Source: Nostoc spongiaeforme FACHB-130
GTDB lineage: Bacteria > Cyanobacteriota > Cyanobacteriia > Cyanobacteriales > Nostocaceae
Assembly: GCF_014698475.1 (NCBI RefSeq)
Contig: NZ_JACJTB010000016.1
Span: 1 to 64,000, forward strand
Reading direction: 5' to 3'
Length of the DNA stretch: 64,000 nucleotides
In this document: positions 35,538 through 43,360 of the stretch, piece by piece
Numbering within the stretch: the first letter of the stretch is position 1
Layout: every line of letters begins with the position of its first letter
Program-made: the position numbers and the translations under genes
Notes under the pieces: model-generated
The model's database searches: none
What the model was told of the DNA's origin: nothing
Seen by the model: the letters and a program-made list of their open reading frames with translations, nothing else

Positions 35538-35717
35538 TTATGATTGTTGAGGCCCTTTAGCATCGCATTCTCTATGCCAGCATCTTTTGAGCAAATCAAC
35601 CCGCCAGCTACGGGCAAAGCGTTGGGGATTTAATTCTAGTTGATGATCACGGCTAAATAAGGGTTGGTTGAGATATTGCCAAAGAGGAAATTTAATCTTG
35701 GTGTGTTTTTCTGCCAT
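35538..35717 (-). CDS. Small hypothetical protein
   Basis: 59 residues from ATG 35717 (an open GTG/ATG extension reaches 35729). Composition is protein-like, with Trp, Arg and Cys residues (KFPLWQYLNQPLFSRDHQLE, SWRVDLLKRCWHRECDAKG), but no family is recognised and no clear ribosome site is seen. It stands alone between two long gaps. Confidence 0.45.
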   Translation of the reverse strand: MAEKHTKIKFPLWQYLNQPLFSRDHQLELNPQRFARSWRVDLLKRCWHRECDAKGPQQS

Positions 35718-35729
35718 AACGAGGAACAA

Positions 35730-36112
35730 AGGAAATATATATAAGCGATCGCTTTATAGCAGTAGTGGAAATTTTTACTAAAAACTACCACTTACTGATT
35801 TTCTAGTTAAAGATGACATGATAAGTCTTCAATTGTCCTGGTGACAATTGCGGAATTTTACGTAAAGTTTTCTGTCCAGTTCGTTAGACTCAAGATGATT
35901 TTAAAAGTTCCTAACGCTGAATACTACGTGGTTCTGATTGCTGTGACTGGCGGCTGTACTGAGTTCCCATCTGAGATAGGTGTCTGTTTGTTAGAAATTT
36001 TCTGACTTCTTAGCATCATCCCGACACATTTATATATCCTGAAACCAACACTTGAGTTACCATGTCTGCTATTGCTTTTGTGCATTTGCGTGGGGAGTAG
36101 TCAAAAATCAAT
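35730..36112. other. Intergenic region without recognised features
   Basis: About 380 bp, AT-rich, holding the promoter of the kinase-like gene at 36113. Nothing repetitive or structured was found beyond one HIP1 site. Confidence 0.6.
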
Positions 36113-37231
36113 ATGGCAACAGTTATCAGTCAGCAAAGCGTCGAGAAGTTAGTTGGCATTGCCGAGCAGTTTGTACTTCAGGGTAAGGTTAAGAGTGTCA
36201 CAGCATTTGGCAGTGGGAATATTAATGACACTTTTTTAGTGACTCTCGATGCTGGAAACACACAGCATTTTGTTTTACAACGCATCAACACTCAAGTATT
36301 TCGCCAGCCGCAACTGATTATGCAGAATATGCGGATTTTTAGCGATCATGTTTATCAGCGTTTGCAATGCACACCCCTCAACCGTCGCTGGGAAGTACCA
36401 CGGGTGTTGTCAACTCAGGATGCTCAAGATTATTGCATTGATGCTGGGGGTGATTTTTGGCGAGCCATTAGCTTTATTCAAAACTCACAGTCTTTTGATA
36501 CAATGCCCAATATCGAATATGCCCAGGAAATTGGCTATGCCTTGGGGATGTTTCATAATTTGATTAGTGATTTACCACCAGAAAAATTAGCCGATACTCT
36601 TGCGGGTTTCCACATTACACCGCGATACCTGGGTCATTATCAAGAAGTTTTAGCCAAAACTAGTCCAAAATCATCACCAGAAGTCAATTATTGCTTGCAG
36701 TTTGTGAGCGATCGCACCAATTTTGCCAATATCCTAGAAAATGCTAAAGCTCAAGGTCTACTACCATTACGCTTGATGCACGGCGACCCTAAAATTAATA
36801 ACGTCTTATTTGATACTTTTACTCAAAAAGCTGTCAGTGTAATTGACTTAGATACCGTCAAGCCAGGACTCATACATTACGATATTGGTGACTGTTTACG
36901 CTCTGGCTGCAATCCGGCTGGTGAAGAAGCTGAAGATTGGGATAGTGTTTATTTTGATACAGATTTATGTGCAGGAATTTTACAAGGTTATCTGGCGGTA
37001 GCAAAGGCTTTTTTGACAGAAAATGATTACGCCTATATGTACGATGGCATTCGCTTGATTGCCTTTGAATTAGGATTGCGGTTTTTTACCGATTACTTAG
37101 CCGGGAATGTTTATTTTAAAGTCAAGCATCCAGAACATAACTTAGCAAGGGCGATCGTGCAGTTTAAGCTAACCGAAAGTATTGAATCTCAAGAAACCCA
37201 AATTCGCCAGATTATTCAGGATATGAAATGA
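36113..37231 (+). CDS. Aminoglycoside phosphotransferase-family sugar or amino-sugar kinase
   Basis: 372 residues with the APH/choline kinase fold. GSGNINDTFLVTL (ATP-binding beta hairpin, about 34-46), then the Brenner motif LMHGDPKINNVLFD (about 223-236; catalytic Asp, Mg-binding Asn) and SVIDLDTVKPGLIHYDIGDC (DxD-like metal Asp). Overall it resembles N-acetylhexosamine 1-kinase and homoserine-kinase-like enzymes, so it probably phosphorylates a small sugar. Its last codon overlaps the next gene (ATGA), giving translational coupling. Confidence 0.85.
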   Translation: MATVISQQSVEKLVGIAEQFVLQGKVKSVTAFGSGNINDTFLVTLDAGNTQHFVLQRINTQVFRQPQLIMQNMRIFSDHVYQRLQCTPLNRRWEVPRVLSTQDAQDYCIDAGGDFWRAISFIQNSQSFDTMPNIEYAQEIGYALGMFHNLISDLPPEKLADTLAGFHITPRYLGHYQEVLAKTSPKSSPEVNYCLQFVSDRTNFANILENAKAQGLLPLRLMHGDPKINNVLFDTFTQKAVSVIDLDTVKPGLIHYDIGDCLRSGCNPAGEEAEDWDSVYFDTDLCAGILQGYLAVAKAFLTENDYAYMYDGIRLIAFELGLRFFTDYLAGNVYFKVKHPEHNLARAIVQFKLTESIESQETQIRQIIQDMK

Positions 37232-37767
37232 ACGCGCAAAAATTCAGCTTGCAACCTTTTGAATCTGACAATTTGCTACCAGATGTCCAAATCATTGGTA
37301 ATATTGCCCGCAATGATTATCAACTAATGATTAGCTACAATCTAATCGGTAATTTAACAGATATCATTATTGCGCCACCGTCAGATACGCCTACCCGTAA
37401 AGATGGACTCTGGGAAGATACCTGTTTTGAGTTTTTTGTAGGAATCAAAGACTCAGAATGTTATTGGGAATTTAACCTTTCTCCGGCTAAACACTGGAAT
37501 GTGTATCGTTTTACAGGTTATCGTCAAGGAATGGAGGCGGAAACGGCTTTGACAACTCTGCCATTCTATGTTGAGCATCAAGCTGAGATTTTTACCCTGA
37601 ATTTAGATTTAGACTTGGTTAAGATTGTGGCATCTAACCAAGACATTGACGTAGCAATCACGACTGTGGTTAAACAAAAAAATGATCAAGTGTCTTATTG
37701 GGCGTTAGCGCATAAAGGTGCTGAACCTGATTTTCACTTGCGGGATAGTTTTTTAATTCGCTTGTGA
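37228..37767 (+). CDS. DOMON-like domain protein
   Basis: 179 residues with a beta-sandwich pattern typical of DOMON-like carbohydrate- or haem-binding domains: ISYNLIGNLTDIIIAPPSD, RKDGLWEDTCFEFFVGIKDS, CYWEFNLSPAKHWNVYRFTG. No signal peptide, so cytosolic. The 4-bp overlap with the kinase gene implies a joint function, possibly binding the sugar the kinase phosphorylates. Confidence 0.8.
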   Translation: MNAQKFSLQPFESDNLLPDVQIIGNIARNDYQLMISYNLIGNLTDIIIAPPSDTPTRKDGLWEDTCFEFFVGIKDSECYWEFNLSPAKHWNVYRFTGYRQGMEAETALTTLPFYVEHQAEIFTLNLDLDLVKIVASNQDIDVAITTVVKQKNDQVSYWALAHKGAEPDFHLRDSFLIRL

Positions 37768-38148
37768 ATCAAAATTGCGACAGACGGATAGACAGAACCT
37801 AGACACGGAAAGTAATTCCCAATATAAAAACGTGATGAGGGGTCTAACCCATCAGGGGGTTAACCCAGCAGACATAATACAGCCTGGAAAAATACAATCT
37901 TAGTAATCGATTACTTTGTTCAGGGTTTTATAGGCTATATATTAAAGCGATCGCTACCACGGAACTGCGATCGCTTTTTATTTATGGATTTAGGGGTGAA
38001 ATCAAGTAAAAAGTCAAAAGTTTAAAGTCAAAATCAACATCCTCTTACTTTTGAATTTTGAATTCCCCGTAAGGATTTAGGGGTATAAAAAGAAAAATAG
38101 AAATTTTCTGTCACCTGTAACCTATCATCTGTAACCTTTAAAACCTAT
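37768..38148. other. Intergenic region with a HIP1 hairpin and CAAAAGT repeats
   Basis: Besides the HIP1-based hairpin, it contains AAAAAGTCAAAAG...CTTTTGAATTTTG complementary repeats (about 38006-38065) of the dispersed GTCAAAA type. No gene is supported. Confidence 0.6.
37944..37977 (+). terminator. Hairpin made from two HIP1 sites, probable terminator
   Basis: AAAGCGATCGC (37944-37954) and GCGATCGCTTT (37967-37977) pair over 11 bp with a 12-nt loop, followed by TTTATTTAT. It lies 177 bp downstream of the DOMON gene. Each arm contains the HIP1 octamer. Confidence 0.65.
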
Positions 38149-38940
38149 ATGTTTTTATACCTTTCCAAGTTGCTACCACTGTTTTTTTATCCCTTGGGAT
38201 TGGCGAGTATAAGTTTGGTAGTAGCTTTGATGACAATCAGAAAACAACCGCGTATAGCGACAGGTGCGATCGCCTTGGGGTTAGTTTTATTGCTATTTTG
38301 TAGTAATGCTTGGGTGGCTAAGGCACTGGTGCGATCGCTAGAATGGCAAAATATACCGTCTCAGGAAATGCCAAATGCAGAAGCAATCGTGGTTTTGGGT
38401 GGTGCTACTAAATCAGCTTCTTTCCCAAGGCCAGAAGTTGATTTGAGTGAATCAGGCGATCGGGTAATTTATGCAGCACAGTTATATCGGCAAAAAAAAG
38501 CCCCTTTGATTATTCTCAGTGGTGGTCGTATTGATTGGCGTGGTAGCGGTCAACCAGAATCAACAGATATGGCTAGTATTTTGACATCTATTGGCATCCC
38601 AGCACAAGCAATTATTGAGGAACCAAATTCTCTTAACACTTATCAAAATGCTGTAAATGTCAAACAAATTTTGCAATCTCGTAATATCAAACAAATATTA
38701 TTAGTAACTTCAGCTATGCACATGCCGCGATCGCTTAAAATTTTCCAACGTCAAGGTATTGATGCAATCCCCGCACCAACCGACTTTCTGGTAACTCAAG
38801 GCGAACTGCAAGAACTGGTTAACACACCTAAAGCCGCCTTGCTAAATTTACTACCCGACACCGATAACTTACATCAATTTACCAGTGCTTTGAAAGAATA
38901 TATTGGTAGTTTTATCTATCGCTTACGTGGTTGGATTTAG
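38149..38940 (+). CDS. YdcF/ElyC-family (DUF218) membrane protein
   Basis: 263 residues. Two N-terminal membrane spans (LLPLFFYPLGLASISLVVAL and TGAIALGLVLLLFCSNAWVA) precede a DUF218 domain: EAIVVLGGATKSASFPRPEV, GDRVIYAAQLYRQKKAPLII, SGGRIDWRGSGQPESTDMAS, NTYQNAVNVKQIL and LLVTSAMHMPRSLKIFQRQG. E. coli ElyC and SanA of this group influence envelope integrity and peptidoglycan precursor handling. Acting at the inner membrane is likely; the biochemical reaction is unknown. Confidence 0.88.
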   Translation: MFLYLSKLLPLFFYPLGLASISLVVALMTIRKQPRIATGAIALGLVLLLFCSNAWVAKALVRSLEWQNIPSQEMPNAEAIVVLGGATKSASFPRPEVDLSESGDRVIYAAQLYRQKKAPLIILSGGRIDWRGSGQPESTDMASILTSIGIPAQAIIEEPNSLNTYQNAVNVKQILQSRNIKQILLVTSAMHMPRSLKIFQRQGIDAIPAPTDFLVTQGELQELVNTPKAALLNLLPDTDNLHQFTSALKEYIGSFIYRLRGWI

Positions 38941-38942
38941 CT

Positions 38943-39065
38943 AGGACTTACGCAACTGGCATATTTTTTCTGTAGGGTGTGTGACGCAACGAGAAGATTT
39001 GAACGTAGTCATCAGATTTGTAGCGTCACGCACCAACCACCAATTGTGACACTTACGTAAGTCCT
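38943..39065 (+). repeat. MITE-like element with AGGACTTACG termini, copy B
   Basis: 123 bp. Left end AGGACTTACGCAA; right end ACTTACGTAAGTCCT. The interior holds GTAGGGTGTGTGACGC...GCGTCACGCACC, a second nested inverted repeat. The next element starts only 10 bp further on. Confidence 0.8.
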
Positions 39066-39074
39066 GTTAGCATC

Positions 39075-39196
39075 TATAGGAATCCGGTTTGATTTCTGAA
39101 TTTATTTGTGTAAGTAGGGAATGGGAAGTCGGGAGTAGGAAAGAAGCCTGATCTGAGTGTACTGATTTTTTTCAGAAATCAAATATGAGTCCTATA
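39075..39196 (+). repeat. MITE-like element with TATAGGA termini, copy 1
   Basis: 122 bp with 21-bp imperfect terminal inverted repeats (TATAGGAATCC...TTTGATTT and AAATCAAATATGAGTCCTATA reversed). A second copy, closely related across the whole length, is at 45657-45785. No coding capacity. Confidence 0.8.
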
Positions 39197-39342
39197 GCAG
39201 AATACAGAAGTCAGAATTTAGTCTCTAAAATAGATTTGCGGCTTAAATGATGTAATACTCTGACTTGAAATATCCTGTAAATAAGTCGTTAATAGTAATC
39301 TTACTGATTCATCAAGCTTTTAATCTAAAATCTAAAATTGGT

Positions 39343-39963
39343 ATGAGTCACCCAACATTGTTAGATCCAAATCGCTCTTATACATTTAGCAATTATTTTG
39401 AATTAGGGTTTGCAGTTGATGATTTAGTCACAGAATTTGGTTATACTTTTGAGCGGAAATTTCTTAATTTACCGCAGTATTCTGGGACATTAGATAGAGT
39501 CGCAGAACTAAAGTAGCGTCTTGAAGAAATTCTACCATATATAGATTTAGAAAATGAAGCTACACGCCGAGAAATCCTGATTGCACCAGTTGTAATTGAG
39601 TTAATTCACTATTCCCATGCTAAATTAAAAATTGAGTACAATATTAAAGTTAATAATCAACTGCAAGGTAACTTAGATTATTATCTACGAAACCAATCTA
39701 ATGTCATTGTAATTGAAGCTAAACAAGCAGATATAAATAAAGGCTTTACCCAATTAGCCACGGAAATGATTGCCCTTGACCGATGGCTAGATTCCAATCA
39801 AACAGAAATATTAGGAGCGGTAACAACAGGTAATATTTGGCAATTTGGCCTTCTATATCGAAAGCCACAAATTATCGAACAAGCAATCAATCTTTACCGA
39901 GTTACTGAAGAGTTAGAAGTAATAATTAGAATTATGCTGGCTGCACTGTTCAAAGAAAATTAG
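39343..39963 (+). pseudogene. PD-(D/E)XK nuclease-like protein gene interrupted by one in-frame amber codon
   Basis: ATG 39343 reads MSHPTLLDPNRSYTFSNYFE to TAG 39514-39516; the same frame then continues uninterrupted to TAG 39963. Reading through gives about 206 residues with a PD-(D/E)XK core: GNLDYYLRNQSNVIVIEAKQ (Asp, then E-x-K) and GFTQLATEMIALDRWLDSN. Both halves are in the same frame and align as one protein, so a single substitution (for example CAG to TAG) has broken it. An upstream ATG at 39265 is open but adds no family sequence. Such proteins are common and of unknown target in cyanobacteria. Confidence 0.75.
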
Positions 39964-40019
39964 TTTTTCTCAAAATATCACCTAATTATCTCAGGACTTC
40001 TAAATTTATCATACAAACC

Positions 40020-40244
40020 ATGCCTCAAGAATTACCTCATATTATTCCTGCTCCTCAACCTGGAGTCACGGAAAATTTTAGTGCTTACCAAACCACCCAT
40101 GAATTTTATTACGAAGTTCAGCAACGCTTAGAGTTTCAGCGTTATTGTGAATGGTATGACGCTACGGCAGAAAGTCACCGTCAAGAACTCAAAAAAATGC
40201 GCGGCGAACTCAACATTTTTCGGTGGTTCCTTCGCCGCTTTTGA
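40020..40244 (+). CDS. Small hypothetical protein
   Basis: 74 residues: a Pro-rich start (ELPHIIPAPQPGVTENFSAY) and an amphipathic helical end (HRQELKKMRGELNIFRWFLR). No signal peptide or known family. Composition and codon use look genuine. It ends 5 bp from the stop of the convergent ftrV gene and starts 56 bp after the nuclease pseudogene. Confidence 0.6.
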   Translation: MPQELPHIIPAPQPGVTENFSAYQTTHEFYYEVQQRLEFQRYCEWYDATAESHRQELKKMRGELNIFRWFLRRF

Positions 40245-40249
40245 GTAAT

Positions 40250-40471
40250 TTAGATGATTTCTAACTCCTTTTCGCGCAAGTGGGCTTTAAATTTTTTATT
40301 AAACTGAACTAATACAGGCAAGTTAGCACTGACTGGTCTACCTTGCCATTGAGTCACAATATCTACAACTTCGCCTTCTGAGCCTTGAAGGTCAAAAGCT
40401 TGAGAGCGATGGTCAGGATTATGGTAAACCACCACCGATTGTACAACACGGACGCGATCGCCAACTTTCAT
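40250..40471 (-). CDS. ftrV: Ferredoxin-thioredoxin reductase, variable (alpha) chain
   Basis: 73 residues from ATG 40471, the usual FtrV length. The SH3-like barrel is recognisable: MKVGDRVRVVQSVVVYHNPD, QAFDLQGSEGEVVDIVTQWQ, GRPVSANLPVLVQFNKKFKA, HLREKELEII. It pairs with the catalytic FtrC chain (not in this window) to carry light-driven reduction from ferredoxin to thioredoxin. The frame is open 17 residues further (MAVEMLVEPQKLGVNAL, to 40522), so a longer form is possible. It forms a tail-to-tail pair with the small gene at 40020. Confidence 0.93.
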   Translation of the reverse strand: MKVGDRVRVVQSVVVYHNPDHRSQAFDLQGSEGEVVDIVTQWQGRPVSANLPVLVQFNKKFKAHLREKELEII

Positions 40472-40522
40472 AAGAGCATTTACACCTAGCTTTTGCGGTT
40501 CTACAAGCATCTCCACAGCCAT

Positions 40523-40987
40523 TCCTCATCGAACTTTCTGAGTGAAAAATCAACTGTCTAAAACAGTTATTTTTCATCTCTAATCGAGACAAACACATAA
40601 AATACAGCGTTTGCAACTTTTATACAAACAAAGCCTGACCATGCAGGCTTGGCTCATAGTTAACCAGTGAAACATTTGTCACTGCTTTTTTCCTCATTGC
40701 ACTTGTCTACGCTTGCGGGTGTCTCAGAAGCACTTTTTTGAGGATTTTTCCGCTAACAGGCTAAGAAAGACCCGTTTTACCTTTTCTGTGTGCTTTAACA
40801 ACAGTTCCAATTCTACATCAAATGGCTATTTCGTTCCTATATGCTGTGTTTGGCAGTTATGGCAGGAGGGAGAAGGCAGAAGGTAAAAGTACTGAGTGCT
40901 GTACACTGAGCGAACTTGTACTGAGCGCAGCCGAAGTAGCCGGAGAGTTCCCTACAGCCACCAAAAAACTTTTTCAGCAAACTCTAC
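40523..40987. other. Intergenic region with a hairpin and dispersed repeats
   Basis: About 465 bp. It contains the hairpin at 40631-40650 and a CACTGAGCGAACTTG...CTGAGCGCAGCCGAAGTA run (about 40905-40940) typical of dispersed cyanobacterial repeats. An 80-codon forward frame crossing this run into the phosphatase gene is not considered real. Confidence 0.6.
40631..40650 (-). terminator. Hairpin, possible terminator for the PP2C gene
   Basis: AAGCCTG (40631-40637) and CAGGCTT (40644-40650) form a 7-bp stem with a 6-nt loop. On the reverse strand it is followed by TGTTTGTATA. It lies about 340 bp past the PP2C stop, so it would end a long 3' untranslated region. Confidence 0.4.
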
Positions 40988-42943
40988 TTATTTATTTTGT
41001 GGGCAAATTGACTGCATTGGTTGGGGTAATTTTTGACAAGCTTGCTGGAATGTCTGAGGACTGAGTAACCACCAAGCTAATAATCCCAGAGTTGTACCGC
41101 CAACTACCAACAAAGCGAATAATCTTCCCCTTGATGCAACAGACTTTTTCCGCCGACGAGGCTTCTTGACTGGTGTGGGAATTGGTTCAGGTATTGGTTC
41201 TGCTGTCAAGTCTAAGTCTAATAAGGCTTGGGAACTTTCTGTCAAAGTTTGTTCAGGTTCTTCTAGTTCGGGAATTTCTGTTTCAACAATCTCTACTTCG
41301 ACTTGTGGCGATGAAGAAGTGACTGGTACTAAGTATTCTTTAGAAAGTCGGCAAAGAGTGAGAACAACTGATGTATTATCATGACCATTTTTTTGATTGG
41401 CAAGATGAATTAAACTCTCCACAGCTTCTGTCAGGGAAAGTTCACCAGATAACACAGGTATGGCAAAATCTTGCCAAGAATGTTCCACCCAATCGTTGTC
41501 ACTTAAACCATCAGAACACAGTAGTAATAAACCTTCTTCATCGATGATGAATCGTTGAATTGTTACTCGTAGAGATTCCGCATCTTTTGTGCCTAATGCT
41601 TGAGTCAAAGCCGTTGCATCTAATCTCTGGAGTGCTTGTCGATACAAACTCCTCCCGTAGCGGACTTCTCGCCAAGCCACATCATCATCGACTGTGAGTA
41701 ACTGACAGTAATTACGAGTTATCCAGTAAGCGCGGCTATCACCAATGTTGGCTAAATAAAGTTCATGGGCATTATCTGATCGCCATCCTGAAATTGTTAC
41801 TATTGGTTGGGGTAATTGCAGTGCCATTACCAAGGTTGTGGCCATGCGTTCTCTACCTTGGCGTTTTTGTTCATCGTTGCGGGAACAAATTAAATTATTT
41901 ACTACGCGCAAGCTGGCTTCTAGCTGTTCTTGCAATAATTTGGGTGCTACAGGTTCAATTTGTTCGCTGACTTCTGTTAATAAGGCACGAATTTGCAATT
42001 TTAAAGATTGTACGGCCATTTGGCTGGCAACTTCACCACCTTGATGGCCACCAATACCATCACAAACCATTGATAAGCGTGGAATGAGGGGGTCGTAGGG
42101 TTCATTGGTGCTGGGGTAGCAAGTGTCTTCGTTTTGGGTGAGTTCTGTGCCGATATCGGTTGTACCGGCTACTTGCAGGCTGAGTGGTAATTCTCCGGCG
42201 GCTGAAAGTAAGAGCGTATTCAGTTGGGTGGTAATATTTTCTAAATTTACGGCGCGATCGCACATCTGCTCAACTATATTCTGTAACAATTGAGCTACTT
42301 GCGGTTGTGCTAATGCTATCCAGGGTTGCCAAGACTGAGCTAAATCACGTAAGCTGAGTTTTTCGCCGATTTGCGTCGGATAAAGTTCTACAAGGCGTAT
42401 ACACCAGCCTTGAAAACGCAAGTTATCGCTAATGAGTAAACTTTGCTCAACGCCTTGTTCTGCTAAAGGTTGCCAAAGTTGAAGAATTTGCCATAGCCAA
42501 TAAACTTGTCTCACGGCTGTGGCTTGTTCCCAACCATCGGTGATGCTGGGGTATAAGTTACCTGTTGCATCTATGGGGGCATTTTCTAACAACAGAATAT
42601 TTTCTGCATCTTCCCCAGCAGGAACAAACCCATAAACTTGGGGCAGATGTAAATGCTGTTGATACAGTTTTAAATAAGGAATAATTACTTGAGGTAAATC
42701 TTGTAAGGTTTCTGGCGGTAGTCCTGGTTGCGTATCTAGCCAGATTTGCGGTTGCATAACCTCATATCGTTGGGCAACTTGCGTTTCTGGGGAGATGTTA
42801 GCGGCTAAATTACCAGTCGCCCAGAGATAACGGTGAACTAAGGGAGTTTGACAATTACTGCAAATGCGTTCTTCCAGGGGGTTAGTTGGGCGATCGCATG
42901 TTGGATTTAGACAATAAATTACTCGTTGAGTAGAGATTATCAT
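40988..42943 (-). CDS. PP2C-type protein phosphatase with N-terminal zinc ribbon and C-terminal membrane anchor
   Basis: 651 residues. Four N-terminal Cys residues (CLNPTCDRP...ICSNCQTP, about 11-35) form a zinc ribbon. A kinase-adaptor-like helical region (about 50-255) precedes the PP2C domain (about 260-515): VCDGIGGHQGGEVAS, LANIGDSRAYWI, LLLCSDGLSDND and NGHDNTSVVLT give the Asp metal ligands. A Pro/Glu-rich linker and a membrane span near 620-640 (LFALLVVGGTTLGLLAWWLL) close it. It should remove phosphate from Ser/Thr of cytosolic targets while anchored in the membrane, opposing a Hanks-type kinase not encoded here. Confidence 0.9.
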   Translation of the reverse strand: MIISTQRVIYCLNPTCDRPTNPLEERICSNCQTPLVHRYLWATGNLAANISPETQVAQRYEVMQPQIWLDTQPGLPPETLQDLPQVIIPYLKLYQQHLHLPQVYGFVPAGEDAENILLLENAPIDATGNLYPSITDGWEQATAVRQVYWLWQILQLWQPLAEQGVEQSLLISDNLRFQGWCIRLVELYPTQIGEKLSLRDLAQSWQPWIALAQPQVAQLLQNIVEQMCDRAVNLENITTQLNTLLLSAAGELPLSLQVAGTTDIGTELTQNEDTCYPSTNEPYDPLIPRLSMVCDGIGGHQGGEVASQMAVQSLKLQIRALLTEVSEQIEPVAPKLLQEQLEASLRVVNNLICSRNDEQKRQGRERMATTLVMALQLPQPIVTISGWRSDNAHELYLANIGDSRAYWITRNYCQLLTVDDDVAWREVRYGRSLYRQALQRLDATALTQALGTKDAESLRVTIQRFIIDEEGLLLLCSDGLSDNDWVEHSWQDFAIPVLSGELSLTEAVESLIHLANQKNGHDNTSVVLTLCRLSKEYLVPVTSSSPQVEVEIVETEIPELEEPEQTLTESSQALLDLDLTAEPIPEPIPTPVKKPRRRKKSVASRGRLFALLVVGGTTLGLLAWWLLSPQTFQQACQKLPQPMQSICPQNK

Positions 42944-43360
42944 ATATGATATTTTGCACCATTCTCAATAACCGCAGGCTGGATAATGCCACAACGTAAA
43001 AATTAGGATACGAGCAAATTAATGACATTGCCCACCCTAAGTAGGTCGGTGTAAATAATTATTGTTGGAATAAGGCAGGGGGCAGGGAGCAGGGGGAGAA
43101 AGCGTTTGAGCTTTATTTACTTTTTTTTACATAGTTTAGTTTTATTGCATCGACTTACTTACCTGATAAGCTATTCAACATTTAAGAAAGCACATTGAGG
43201 CTGCAAGGGCTTTCAAAAGCAGGTTTTTTCAAGAATCAGATGTTAAGATCAACCATCGTGACAAAGATTCGGGTTTAAATACTTGGATGGTGATCGTTAG
43301 CCAAATTTTATGCGTCACTCCTATAGTTACCATTTAATTATTTAGTCGGGTAAAGTATTT
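42944..43360. other. Intergenic region holding a third AAGCTGTTAAGC-type repeat
   Basis: About 415 bp between divergent genes. It includes a GCAGGGGGCAGGGAGCAGGG tract (43076-43095) and the diverged repeat copy at 43168-43209. The promoter of the TPR gene must be at the right end. Confidence 0.55.
43168..43209 (+). repeat. Dispersed repeat beginning AAGCTATTCAACAT, copy 3 (diverged)
   Basis: Aligns with the copies at 6192 and 31709: AAGCTATTCAACATTTAAGA, GCACATTGAGG, CTGCAAGGG. Same orientation, intergenic. Confidence 0.6.

Noticed and set aside
40822-41064. 80-codon forward frame ending in the PP2C gene
   Set aside because: It runs through dispersed repeat sequence and overlaps the 3' end of a real gene antisense; no protein-like conservation.
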